Shown here piece by piece: positions 28,616-37,471 of a stretch of 64,000 bases of DNA (position 1 is its first letter; every line of letters begins with the position of its first letter). The notes below the pieces were generated by a model, which saw only the letters and a list, made by a program, of their open reading frames with translations, made no database searches and had not been told where the DNA came from. Source of the stretch: Kaistia defluvii (GTDB lineage: Bacteria; Pseudomonadota; Alphaproteobacteria; Rhizobiales; Kaistiaceae); the NCBI RefSeq assembly GCF_026343955.1, contig NZ_JAPKNI010000006.1:62001-126000 (forward strand), given 5' to 3'. Position numbers and translations under genes: made by a program.

Positions 28616-28645
28616 AAAAGAGGCGCCGGGTTGCCCCGGCGCCTT
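28616..28645 (-). terminator. Rho-independent terminator of the 2OG oxygenase gene
   Basis: On the minus strand a 10-bp perfect stem, aggcgccggg / cccggcgcct, with a 4-base loop is followed by C and TTTT. It lies 33 bp past the oxygenase stop. Confidence 0.8.
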
Positions 28646-28677
28646 CGAATGCAAGCCTGCGCCGCTATGGGACGAAT

Positions 28678-29475
28678 TCAGCCAACCAGCTGGCGGAACT
28701 CGTTCTTGATGAAATTGCCGACCCGCTTGCCGCGATTGCGCGCCTTCTCGAAGGCGGTCTGGTCGACGAAATAGGTATGCAGGATGCTGTCGCGCGAAGT
28801 CGGCAGCACCCCGGTGGGATCGACCGAATGCCACGTATTGTCGCCGACCGCGAAGGCATAGCCGTGGTTCGGAATGAACTCCATCTGCTTCACCCGGGTG
28901 AAACCACCCTCGGGTTCGCGGGAGGAAAACACCGTACCGACGCCATTCAGAGATTCGTCGCGCGGGAGGTACATCTGGACGGTGATTCCCTTCCAGCGCG
29001 TATCCGTGTGCTCCTTGATGCGGTAGCCCGACGTATCGCGCGTGAGCATCGGGATCGGGAAGAAATCCGACGGTCTATAGGCGCTGCCGAACCGGCGCTT
29101 GAGGCCGGGCTCCAGCCGCTCGACAAAGGCGTCCCGCACCGGAACCGAGCAGAGCGCGGCCCCCACCAGGTTCCATAGAACCTTCCGGCGCCCTTCGAGA
29201 TGGCGCAGATACTCCGGAAACAGGTCGACCTTGACGCGCGTGGCGCTGCCGTCGTCGCGGATGTTGACGTTGCCCCGACCGGCGAGCGCGCGGAAATGCC
29301 CGGCCGACGGCATCAGTTCCTGCATCTCGGCATATACATCGGCCGGAAAGATGCCGTCGAGCACCAGATGGTAGAACGGATCTTCGAACGCCTCGGCCGC
29401 GCGGACCGCCTGGGCGATGTGGCTGACCAGATAGTCGAGATCGGTGGTCGTGGACTTGAGCACGGTCGCCCCCAC
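28678..29475 (-). CDS. 2-oxoglutarate/Fe(II)-dependent oxygenase-like protein
   Basis: A 265-residue protein with a double-stranded beta-helix iron site: His156 and Asp158 in KEHTDTRWKG, His216 in NTWHSVDPTG, and an Arg about 228 (TSRDSILHTYF) to hold 2-oxoglutarate. The family hydroxylates proteins, peptides or small molecules, and similar proteins occur in surface-polysaccharide loci. There is no such locus here, so the substrate is unknown. The start is a GTG; the ribosome site is weak. The gene has its own terminator and appears monocistronic. Confidence 0.8.
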   Translation of the reverse strand: MGATVLKSTTTDLDYLVSHIAQAVRAAEAFEDPFYHLVLDGIFPADVYAEMQELMPSAGHFRALAGRGNVNIRDDGSATRVKVDLFPEYLRHLEGRRKVLWNLVGAALCSVPVRDAFVERLEPGLKRRFGSAYRPSDFFPIPMLTRDTSGYRIKEHTDTRWKGITVQMYLPRDESLNGVGTVFSSREPEGGFTRVKQMEFIPNHGYAFAVGDNTWHSVDPTGVLPTSRDSILHTYFVDQTAFEKARNRGKRVGNFIKNEFRQLVG

Positions 29476-29578
29476 AAGAAGAATGCAATTGTGAGTATGT
29501 TAGTCAGCAAAGTAGCGCGCCGCAATGGCATCGGAAGGCTGGGGCGCGCATCGCCGACCTGTCAAACCCGCGTCGGCG

Positions 29579-30355
29579 CTATTTTACCTTGAGCCGGATC
29601 ATCACGGCACGGCCGCCTGCTTCGAGGTCGACGCGCCGCACTTCGACGCCGGCAACCGTTTCCATCAGGTCGACCAGTTTGCGGAAGCCGTAGTTGCGCG
29701 GATCGAAATCCGGCATCCGCTTGAACAGGATCTGACCGACGGGACCCAGATGCGCCCAGCCATCGTCGCCCGAAACATCCTCGATCGCGGCGAAGATCTC
29801 GTCGCGCGGCAATCGCGGCGTCGACTTGGCCGGTTCCTTGGCCGCCTTGGCCGCAGGGCCGTCATTCTTCTCCTGGCGCTCCTCGGCCAGAAGCAGGTCG
29901 CAATAGAAGAAGCGATCGCAGGCGGCGACATAGGGCTTGGTCGATTTCTGCTCGCCGAAGCCGTAGACGACGAGGCCATCCTCGCGGATCCGGCTGGCAA
30001 GAGTGGTGAAATCGCTGTCGCTGGACGCGATGCAGAAGCCGTCCAGCCCCTTCTCGTGCAGCATGTCCATCGCCTCGATGGCGAGCTTCATGTCGGTCGC
30101 GTTCTTGCCGACGGCGGCCGGCGGCACATGGACCGGCGTCAGCGCATGCGAATGCAGCAGTGGTTGCCACTGGTTCATCGCGCTGGAGGCGAAGTGGCCA
30201 TAGACGCGGCGGATGACGACCCGGCCGATGGTCGAGGCCTCGCGAATGATGATCGGAAGGAAGTCGGCCCGGACATTGTCGGCATCGATCAGCAGAGCGA
30301 GCTTCTGCGTCGCCCCAGGAAGTTGTTCTGCCAATTCTAACTCCGATCGTCGCAT
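29579..30355 (-). CDS. NYN-domain protein with C-terminal OST-HTH/LOTUS domain
   Basis: 258 residues. The N-terminal 145 residues are a NYN/LabA (DUF88) PIN-like nuclease domain with the acidic set D24/D26 (LLIDADN), D88 (NATDMKLAIE) and D113/D115 (SSDSDFTTLA), consistent with a metal-dependent RNase. A charged linker (about 146-172) leads to a LOTUS/OST-HTH domain (LPRDEIFAAIEDVSGDDGWA through NYGFRKLVDLMETV), an RNA-binding fold best known from germ-granule proteins. An RNA-processing or RNA-silencing role is likely but unproven. Confidence 0.85.
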   Translation of the reverse strand: MRRSELELAEQLPGATQKLALLIDADNVRADFLPIIIREASTIGRVVIRRVYGHFASSAMNQWQPLLHSHALTPVHVPPAAVGKNATDMKLAIEAMDMLHEKGLDGFCIASSDSDFTTLASRIREDGLVVYGFGEQKSTKPYVAACDRFFYCDLLLAEERQEKNDGPAAKAAKEPAKSTPRLPRDEIFAAIEDVSGDDGWAHLGPVGQILFKRMPDFDPRNYGFRKLVDLMETVAGVEVRRVDLEAGGRAVMIRLKVK

Positions 30356-30446
30356 GAGGGCGGCCGATGGACAACGGCGCCGGGCGCCTGCCGCCAGCGC
30401 GCCAGATCGCCCTTGTTACCACAGATGGCGTCGGAGAGCGCCGTGA

Positions 30447-31586
30447 CTAGAACAGGCTGAGCTGCGCCGGGGCCTCGCGAGGTGGGGAAAACAGGTCCGT
30501 GCGAAGCTTCAGGTGGCGCCGGTTCAGCCCCAGGCGCTGCGCCGCGATCTCGAAGCGGCGGCCGATCTGCCAGGCATAGGGGCCTTCGCCCTTCTGCCGC
30601 TTGCCGAACTCCGAATCGTAGTCCTTGCCGCCGCGCATCGAGCGCAGGACCGAAAGGACATGGCGGAAGCGGTCGGGATAGTGGCGCAGCAGCCATTCCT
30701 TGAAGATCTCGCTTACCTCGAGCGGCAGGCGCAGGATCACGTAGCCGGCCTCCGTCGCTCCGGCGGCGACGGCTGCGTCGAGAATGCGTTCGATCTCCGA
30801 GTCATTGAGGGCTGGAATGACCGGGGCGACCAGGACGCCGACCGGAACGCCGGCATCCGCCAGGCCGCGCAACGCGTCCAGACGGCGACCGGGCGTGGCC
30901 GCCCGCGGCTCCATCGTGCGCGCCAGCTGGCGGTCGAGCGTCGTGATCGACAGCGCCACCTTGGCCAAGCCGCGCTCCGCCATCCGCCCGAGAATGTCGG
31001 CGTCGCGCAGCACCAGCGCCGACTTCGTCACGATGCCGACGGGATGGTTGAAGTGGTCCAGCACCTCGAGGATGTCGCGCATCATCCGGTGCTGCCGCTC
31101 GATTGGCTGATACGGATCGGTATTGGTGCCGATGGCGATCGTGCGCGGCTTGTAGCCGGGGGCGCAAAGCTCCTTCTCCAGCAGCTTGGCGGCGTCCGGC
31201 TTGTAGAAAAGCTTCGATTCGAAATCGAGCCCGGGCGACAGGCCCATATAGGCGTGGGTCGGCCGGGCAAAGCAGTAGGAGCAGCCATGCTCGCAGCCGC
31301 GATAGGGATTGATCGACCGGTCGAAGGCGAGATCCGGCGAATCGTTGCGCGTGATGATCGTCTTCGCCTTCTCCGGCATCACTTCCGTCTTGAACGGCGG
31401 CAGTTCATCCAGCGTCTGCCAGCCATCGTCGAATGGGATTGACTGGAACTTCTCAAAGCGCCCAGAGCTGTTGCTCTGGGCGCCCCGTCCGCGTCGACGG
31501 TCAGGATCGATCGGCGCGGCATGGGTTGGGTCCGCCGGCAGGAGCAGCGGGTCGAGATGCGGGGGAAGGGAGCGGGCGAGCGACAT
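30447..31586 (-). CDS. PA0069-family radical SAM protein
   Basis: About 379 residues. The radical SAM cluster motif is C-x3-C-x2-C in YRGCEHGCSYCFARPTHAY. The following AIGTNTDPYQPIE and VTKSALVLRDADIL blocks are typical of the PA0069 / spore-photoproduct-lyase-like group. No reaction is assigned to the family. The start is unsure: ATG 31586 (MSLARSLPPH), ATG 31598 or TTG 31628; none has a good ribosome site. It is divergent from a small glycosyltransferase gene. Confidence 0.82.
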   Translation of the reverse strand: MSLARSLPPHLDPLLLPADPTHAAPIDPDRRRGRGAQSNSSGRFEKFQSIPFDDGWQTLDELPPFKTEVMPEKAKTIITRNDSPDLAFDRSINPYRGCEHGCSYCFARPTHAYMGLSPGLDFESKLFYKPDAAKLLEKELCAPGYKPRTIAIGTNTDPYQPIERQHRMMRDILEVLDHFNHPVGIVTKSALVLRDADILGRMAERGLAKVALSITTLDRQLARTMEPRAATPGRRLDALRGLADAGVPVGVLVAPVIPALNDSEIERILDAAVAAGATEAGYVILRLPLEVSEIFKEWLLRHYPDRFRHVLSVLRSMRGGKDYDSEFGKRQKGEGPYAWQIGRRFEIAAQRLGLNRRHLKLRTDLFSPPREAPAQLSLF

Positions 31587-31696
31587 GCAACGATGCATAC
31601 GCCCAACGAAAGAACAAAACAAGAACAAGCTGCATTGCGACGCAACGTCTCGGCGGATTCGTCTCGCAGTCGCAAAAAACTCGGTCTAAGATCGAA

Positions 31697-32293
31697 ATGA
31701 TGATCAGCGTGATCCTTTCCACTCACAACGATGAAATGGCGTTGGCGCACGCGCTGGCGGCACTGGTCCCGGCTGCGGCTGACGGCATGGTGCGCGAAGT
31801 GATCGTGGTCGATGCGCGCTCGACGGATGATACGCTGGCGGTCGCGGATGCGGCCGGCTGCAAGATCCTCGTGGGTACCGGCGATCGCGGCGCCGACCTC
31901 GCGGCGGGCGCCGCCAAGGCGCGCTCCGACTGGCTGCTGTTCCTGTCGCCCGATGTGATGCTGGAGCCCGGCTGGCAGCGCGAGGCGCGCGACTTCATCG
32001 ATCGGCTTGCGATGTCAGGGGCGGGGGCCAATCGTGCCGCCTCGTTCCGCCACGCCAATGCCGGTTTCGGCTGGCGGGCCCGGTGGGCGGAAGTCCGCGC
32101 ATCGGTCCGCTCGCGCCTGTTTGCGTCGCCGTCGCGCATGGAGGGCCTGCTGGTCTCGGCCAGCCTCTACCGCACGGTCGGCGGGCATCGGGCCCGGCCC
32201 GGCAATGTCGATGGCGATCTCGCGCGCCGCATCGGTCGTGCCCGGCTGTCCTTCCTTCGTGCCCGTGCCGTGTCGAGCGCGGCGGTTGCCTGA
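31697..32293 (+). CDS. Small family 2 glycosyltransferase-like protein
   Basis: 198 residues with a GT-A fold opening: MISVILSTHNDEMALAHAL, then the nucleotide-sugar acidic motif VREVIVVDARSTDDTLAVA and later a degenerate acceptor-side region (WLLFLSPDVML). No membrane helix is seen. It may transfer a sugar to a lipid or surface acceptor, but the short length and changed DxD leave activity open. Its stop directly abuts the stop of the convergent moaB gene. Confidence 0.72.
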   Translation: MMISVILSTHNDEMALAHALAALVPAAADGMVREVIVVDARSTDDTLAVADAAGCKILVGTGDRGADLAAGAAKARSDWLLFLSPDVMLEPGWQREARDFIDRLAMSGAGANRAASFRHANAGFGWRARWAEVRASVRSRLFASPSRMEGLLVSASLYRTVGGHRARPGNVDGDLARRIGRARLSFLRARAVSSAAVA

Positions 32294-32848
32294 TCAGCCC
32301 TTCAGCTTGCCGCGCTTCAGGTGTTCATCCAGACGCGGCATGATCTCGACGAAATTGCAGGGCCGGCTGCGATAGTCGAATTGCACGCGGATGATCCCGT
32401 CCCAGGCATCCTTGCAGGCGCCGGGCGATCCCGGAATGGCGAAGATGAAGGTCGAGTTGGCGACGCCGGCCGTAGCGCGGGACTGGATCGTCGACGTGCC
32501 GATCTTGTCGTAGCTGATCCGGTGAAAGACCGCGGAAAAGCCGTCCATCCGCTTCTCGAACAAGGGCTCCACGGCGTCCGGCGTCACGTCTCGGCCGGTG
32601 AAGCCGGTTCCACCCGTCGTGAGGATCACGTCGATCTCGGGGTCCTGGATCCAGCAGGTGACGATGGTTCGTATCTCGTCTACATCGTCGGGAACGATCG
32701 CCCGCTCGGCCAGGATATGGCCGGCGCCGACGATCCGGTCGGCCAGGATCCGGCCGGACTTGTCGTCCTCCAGCGAGCGCGTGTCCGAGACAGTCAGCAC
32801 GGCGAAGCGGACCGCAATGAAGGGGAGGCTCTCGTCGGGGGTGGCCAT
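32294..32848 (-). CDS. moaB: Molybdenum cofactor biosynthesis protein B
   Basis: A 184-residue MoaB/MogA-fold protein. Family marks are FAVLTVSDTRSLEDDKSG, VILTTGGTGFTGRDVTPDAV and the C-terminal AIPGSPGACKDAWDGII. It binds molybdopterin and is thought to adenylylate it for metal insertion. The ATG at 32848 is the standard start. No other moa/mog genes are nearby. Confidence 0.93.
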   Translation of the reverse strand: MATPDESLPFIAVRFAVLTVSDTRSLEDDKSGRILADRIVGAGHILAERAIVPDDVDEIRTIVTCWIQDPEIDVILTTGGTGFTGRDVTPDAVEPLFEKRMDGFSAVFHRISYDKIGTSTIQSRATAGVANSTFIFAIPGSPGACKDAWDGIIRVQFDYRSRPCNFVEIMPRLDEHLKRGKLKG

Positions 32849-32916
32849 GGCTGGATCCTCGGTCGCATGTCTCGGGACCAGACATAGCCCGCGCCGGGGG
32901 GCGAGGAAAGTGGCGG

Positions 32917-33831
32917 CTAGGAAGCTTGCGTGCGGGTCGGGACGACCCACCATCCGGGATGACCGACGCGGATCCGCGCGGCGGCCCGGTCCACGCTAGC
33001 CATATCGGGGAAAAGTCCGAACACGGTGGCGCCGGACCCGGACATTCGCGCCAGCAGACATCCTGGCTCGGCATCGACCCTGGCGATCACATCGGCGATC
33101 GGCGGCAGGGCGGTGATGGCCGGGGCCTCGAGGTCATTGCGCGTCGCGCGGAGCCATGCGGCCACTGCGGCACTATCGGCGAAGGCGGAGGGAATAGGCG
33201 GAAGCGCCGGATTGTCGGCCCGCTCGAGCCGCTTGAAGACGGTCGGCGTGGACACGGCGACGCCGGGGTTCACCAGCAGCATCGGCAGGGCGGGCAGGCC
33301 GGACACCGGCTCGAGGATCTCGCCAATGCCGCTGGCGCGAGCGGGCGTGGAGAGCAGGCACATCGGCACGTCGGCGCCAAGCGATGCCGCCAGCGCCGCA
33401 AGCTCGCTGGCGCGTGCGTCGGGGAGGGGAGCTATCGCGCCCAGCAGGCGGAGCGTCGCCGCCGCATCGGCCGATCCGCCGCCGATCCCGGATGCGACGG
33501 GTAGCCGCTTGGTGAGGCGCAGGGCGAGGCCGCCGATCCGGCCGCCGGCCGCGGCATGGGCGCGCGCGGCGCGCAGAACCAGATTGTCCGGCCCGATCGC
33601 GAGCCCCGCCGCGAACGGCCCCAGGATGGCAAGGGAGGGCTCCGGGGCGGCTGGGTCGGCGATCGCCTCGATGGTGTCGCCGATCGCCGCGAACGCGACG
33701 AGGCTGTCGAGCCGATGATAGCCATCGGCGCGCCGGCCGATGACGTGCAAAGCGAGATTGACCTTCGCCGGGGCGAAGGCCGATCCGAGCACGGAGCCCG
33801 GCTCGGCGCCGCTCCAGTCGTCTGCCGTCAC
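32917..33831 (-). CDS. ispE: 4-(cytidine 5'-diphospho)-2-C-methyl-D-erythritol kinase
   Basis: A 304-residue GHMP kinase of the MEP isoprenoid pathway. N-terminal FAPAKVNLALHVIGRRADGYH, the ATP loop LPVASGIGGGSADAAATLRLL and C-terminal ARMSGSGATVFGLFP identify it. Its start overlaps the end of the TPR-LysM gene by four bases, so the two are translationally coupled. With the polyprenyl diphosphate synthase just upstream, this forms a small isoprenoid neighbourhood. Confidence 0.95.
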   Translation of the reverse strand: MTADDWSGAEPGSVLGSAFAPAKVNLALHVIGRRADGYHRLDSLVAFAAIGDTIEAIADPAAPEPSLAILGPFAAGLAIGPDNLVLRAARAHAAAGGRIGGLALRLTKRLPVASGIGGGSADAAATLRLLGAIAPLPDARASELAALAASLGADVPMCLLSTPARASGIGEILEPVSGLPALPMLLVNPGVAVSTPTVFKRLERADNPALPPIPSAFADSAAVAAWLRATRNDLEAPAITALPPIADVIARVDAEPGCLLARMSGSGATVFGLFPDMASVDRAAARIRVGHPGWWVVPTRTQAS

Positions 33832-35849
33832 TGCGCCGTGTCGAACTGCGGAATGTCGATGACGAGGCCCGGAACGATGACGTTCGGGTTGGGCAGCTTG
33901 TCACGATTGGCATCGATCAGCCGGCTGTAGAGCTCGCCGTCGCCATAGACCTTGAGCGCGATCTTCCACAGGCTGTCGCCGGCGCTGATGGTGATCCGGC
34001 TCGGACCCTCGGCGTGCGGCGAAGCGGCCTTGCCGGAGGCGGAATCCGCCTTGGCTGGCTCGGACTTGCCAGCCTCACCTTTGGCTGCGTCGCTCTTGTC
34101 AATCGCAGCCTTCTCTTCTGCCTCGACCTTGTCGAGCCCCTTGGCCAGCTTGGCGAGGATACGCGCCTTGTCGGTCGGCTCGGGGTTCAGGTCGCGCGCA
34201 TGCGCCCACTGGAACGTCGCTTCGAGCTTGCGCCCGACCTTCCAGTAGGCGTCGCCGAGATGGTCGTTGATGGTGGCGTCGTCGGCCTTGATCGTGATGG
34301 CGCGCTCGAGCTGGGCGACCGCCTCCTCGAACTTGTTCTGCTTGTAATAGGCCCAGCCCAGGCTATCGACGATGTAGCCGTCATTCGGGCGCAACTCGAC
34401 CGCCTTCTTGATCATGTCGGTGGCGCGGTCGAGATTGAGGCCGCGATCGATCCAGCTATAGCCGAGATAGTTCAGCACCTGCGGCTCTTCCGGGGTGATT
34501 TCCAGCGCCTTGAGGAAATCGGCCTCGGCCTTCGCCCACTGCTGCGCGCGCTCATAGGCGATGCCGCGGAAATAGTAGATCAGCCAGTTGCGGGGATTAT
34601 CCTCGGTGATCGCATCGATCGCCCGGGTATAGAGCTTGGCTGCCTCGTCATAGCGCTTGGCGGTGCGGTTGATCGTCGCCAGCGTGGTCAGGGCGTCGAT
34701 GTCGCGCGGGTTCGCGGCGATCAGGCTCTTGAGGCGTTTGATGGCCTGGTCCGGCTTGCCGGCGGCGTCCAGGCTGAGGGCAACCTGAAGATCGGCATTG
34801 CGCCGCAGCGGCGAGGTCTTCGGAACCTTGTCGAAGATCGGGATCGAACGCTCGAAGCGCTGCGCGTTCTGCGTCAGGTCGCCGAGCGACATGATCACGA
34901 GTTCGTTGGTCGGTTGCAGGTAGTTTGCCAGCCGGAGATAGATCGTCGCGAGGTCGGCGCCGCCATTCTCGCTGCCGATCGCCGAGCCGAGACCGTAGAG
35001 GACTTCGCCGGCGCCTTCCTGGGCGTTGCGAACCATCGGGGCAGGCTTTCTGCCGGCAGCGAGGTCCTTTTGAAGGGCGGCGACCAGCGGGTGGCCGACG
35101 CTGTTCTGGGTGAAACTGTCGAGCGCCTGCTTCGCCTGATCGAGCTTGCCAGCTCGCGCCAGGATTCTGGCATAGGCTTCCGTGACACGCAGCGAGCCGC
35201 CCTCGGCCTCATAGGCCGTGGTGATCGCCTTCACCGCCGCGTCCGTGCGGCCGGCATTCTCGTTGATCAGCGCGATGTTGAAATTCTTGAACACCGAATA
35301 CCATTCGGGGCCCTGCAGCGTCTCGACGATCTTGAGCGCCGCGTCGGTCTCGCCCTGGCCCTGCGCCGCCCAGGCAGAAAGCAGGCCGGACGAGATGTTG
35401 GCGAGAGGGCCGCGATCGCTCTTGCCGAGATGCTTGCTGGCTTCGGCGAATTTCTTCGACTTGAGCGCCTTCACGCCGAGGACCATCTGGCCCATCCGCA
35501 TCTCGGGATTCAGCTCGACCAGCCGTTCGGCCAGCGGAATGGCCCGGTCGATGTGACCATTGGCGATCAGCAGCGTGAAGGTCCGCTCCATCAGGATCGG
35601 ATTGTCCGGATCCTGGCTCAGCGCCTCCTCGAACAGCGCGGTCGCCGAATCGTAGTCCTGGGCGGAGATGGCGCTCAAAGCGGCCAGATAGCTGCCCGTC
35701 AGTGTGGGCATCGCGTCGTCGAGCAGTTCGGACACGGACGTCTCGGCCCGCGCCGCCGCGCCGGCCAGAAGGCTGGTGCTGGCGAGCAGCGCAAGACAGA
35801 TGGCCGCGGAACGCAGCGGGCGGACAAGGGAAGGCAGCGTGCGACGCAT
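33828..35849 (-). CDS. Exported TPR-repeat protein with C-terminal LysM domain
   Basis: 673 residues. A signal peptide (RPLRSAAICLALLASTSLLAGAAARA) leads to about 14 TPR helix pairs covering residues 40-560, then a Lys/Ala/Ser-rich linker and a LysM domain at the very end (ITISAGDSLWKIALKVYG). LysM binds N-acetylglucosamine chains, so the C-terminus probably rests on peptidoglycan with the TPR arch in the periplasm. The ATG at 35849 gives the signal peptide. It is coupled to ispE and follows the polyprenyl synthase gene. The role, perhaps in envelope assembly, is inferred. Confidence 0.85.
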   Translation of the reverse strand: MRRTLPSLVRPLRSAAICLALLASTSLLAGAAARAETSVSELLDDAMPTLTGSYLAALSAISAQDYDSATALFEEALSQDPDNPILMERTFTLLIANGHIDRAIPLAERLVELNPEMRMGQMVLGVKALKSKKFAEASKHLGKSDRGPLANISSGLLSAWAAQGQGETDAALKIVETLQGPEWYSVFKNFNIALINENAGRTDAAVKAITTAYEAEGGSLRVTEAYARILARAGKLDQAKQALDSFTQNSVGHPLVAALQKDLAAGRKPAPMVRNAQEGAGEVLYGLGSAIGSENGGADLATIYLRLANYLQPTNELVIMSLGDLTQNAQRFERSIPIFDKVPKTSPLRRNADLQVALSLDAAGKPDQAIKRLKSLIAANPRDIDALTTLATINRTAKRYDEAAKLYTRAIDAITEDNPRNWLIYYFRGIAYERAQQWAKAEADFLKALEITPEEPQVLNYLGYSWIDRGLNLDRATDMIKKAVELRPNDGYIVDSLGWAYYKQNKFEEAVAQLERAITIKADDATINDHLGDAYWKVGRKLEATFQWAHARDLNPEPTDKARILAKLAKGLDKVEAEEKAAIDKSDAAKGEAGKSEPAKADSASGKAASPHAEGPSRITISAGDSLWKIALKVYGDGELYSRLIDANRDKLPNPNVIVPGLVIDIPQFDTAQ

Positions 35850-35994
35850 CGAAATCCTGTCTGATACCGAGTGTTGGTATAGAACCTCGATCCCGAGGCT
35901 GGCCAAAGAGGATGGCGCTTTTGCGACCACCCCGCAACCCGTGGCGAATGAACTCATGGCCGCCGGGGCGCCATGCGTTCAGCCGCCACGTTCG

Positions 35995-37014
35995 TCAGTG
36001 CGCCCGCTCGATGCAGAAGTCGATGACTTCCAGCAGCGATGACTTCCAGCCGCTGTCCGGGAAGGTGGCCAGCGCATCGCGCGCGACCGAGCCGAAATGG
36101 CGGGCGCGCTCGATGGTCTCGTCGATGGTCTTGTGCGAGCGAAGCAGCGCGATCGCCTTTTCCAGGTCGCCGTCCTGGATGTCGCCATTCTCCAGCGTGC
36201 GCTGCCAGAAGGCGCGCTCGGCTTCCGAGCCGCGCCGGTAGGCCAGCACGACCGGCAGGGTGATCTTTCCCTCGTGGAAGTCGTCGCCGACATTCTTGCC
36301 GAGATCGGCAGAGTTGCCGCCATAGTCGAGTGCATCGTCGATCAGCTGGAAGGCGAGGCCGAGATTGGTGCCATAGGATCGGAACGCGGCGCGGGCATCG
36401 CGGCCCTTGTCGGCGATGATCGGTCCGACTTCGGCGGCGGCCGAGAACAGCGCCGCCGTCTTGGCCTTGATGACGGCCAGATACTCGTCCTCGGTGGTCG
36501 CCATGTTCTTGGCGGCCGAAAGCTGCATCACCTCGCCCTCGGCGATCACGGTGGCGGCAGCCGAAAGGACGTCGAGCGCGTCCAGCGAGCCGACCTCGAC
36601 CATCATGCGGAAAGCCTGGCCCAGGAGGAAGTCGCCGACCAGGACGCTGGCCTGGTTGCCCCAGACCATCCGCGCCGTCTGCTTGCCACGCCGCATCTCG
36701 CTCTCGTCGACGACGTCGTCATGCAGCAGCGTGGCCGTGTGCATGAACTCGACGCTCGCCGCGAGCTTCACATGCGCATCGCCGTGATAGCCGGACATGC
36801 GCGCGGCCGCGAGCGTCAGCATCGGGCGCAGGCGCTTGCCGCCGGAGGAAATGAGATGCTGGGCGACCTCGGGGATCATCTCCACATCAGATCCGGCCTT
36901 GGACAGGATGATCTGGTTCACCAGATCCATGTCGGCCGATACTAGCGCGACGAGAGGCTCGATCCGGGCTGCGCCCTTCTTCTTGCTCTCGTCGAGCGGA
37001 ACTACCAATCCCAC
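35995..37014 (-). CDS. Polyprenyl (octaprenyl/decaprenyl-type) diphosphate synthase
   Basis: A 339-residue trans-isoprenyl diphosphate synthase with both aspartate-rich motifs: LLHDDVVDESEMRRG (about 120) and FQLIDDALDYGG (about 250). It makes the long isoprenoid tail of ubiquinone. I chose the GTG at 37014, giving MGLVVPLDESKKK as in other alphaproteobacterial enzymes; GGGAG is eight bases before it. Upstream codons lack support. Product chain length cannot be read with certainty. Confidence 0.93.
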   Translation of the reverse strand: MGLVVPLDESKKKGAARIEPLVALVSADMDLVNQIILSKAGSDVEMIPEVAQHLISSGGKRLRPMLTLAAARMSGYHGDAHVKLAASVEFMHTATLLHDDVVDESEMRRGKQTARMVWGNQASVLVGDFLLGQAFRMMVEVGSLDALDVLSAAATVIAEGEVMQLSAAKNMATTEDEYLAVIKAKTAALFSAAAEVGPIIADKGRDARAAFRSYGTNLGLAFQLIDDALDYGGNSADLGKNVGDDFHEGKITLPVVLAYRRGSEAERAFWQRTLENGDIQDGDLEKAIALLRSHKTIDETIERARHFGSVARDALATFPDSGWKSSLLEVIDFCIERAH

Positions 37015-37240
37015 GGGCAACGCTCCCGGTTCGCCTCTGTTTCGCCGGGGACAATAGGGGGCGAGCGGGATCGGAACAAGTGACACGATGGCTCACGGAG
37101 GCAACCAAGTCGCGGTTCGCGGCTTTTCCTGCTGCAACGCAGGACGGACGTTGCCGCGATCGACGCCGCATTGCTGCCAGGCCCGGCCGGCCTTAGGCTT
37201 GTGAAGACGGTATAGGGCCGTCGACAACCCCTGAGGGGAC

Positions 37241-37468
37241 ATGGAAGAACTCATCCGTACCAACGACATCGTCATGATTTCCTTCGTCGAAGCCCTGCTC
37301 CGGGATGCCGGCATCGAACACATGGTCGTCGACCAGAACATGAGCGTCATGGAAGGCTCGCTCGGCGTGCTGCCGCGCCGCGTCCTCGTCCTCGCCGAGG
37401 AGATGGCGGATGCGCGCCAGTTGCTGACCGACGCCGGTGTCGGTGGCGAACTGCCGGAGGAACGGTAG
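37241..37468 (+). CDS. DUF2007 domain protein
   Basis: A 75-residue protein: MEELIRTNDIVMISFVEALL, an Ala/Asp-rich middle and PRRVLVLAEEMADARQLL. This is the complete DUF2007 ('putative signal transducing') fold. The function is unknown. It lies 3 bp upstream of a methyltransferase gene and is divergent from the polyprenyl synthase, a neighbourhood conserved in Rhizobiales. Confidence 0.85.
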   Translation: MEELIRTNDIVMISFVEALLRDAGIEHMVVDQNMSVMEGSLGVLPRRVLVLAEEMADARQLLTDAGVGGELPEER

Positions 37469-37471
37469 GCG

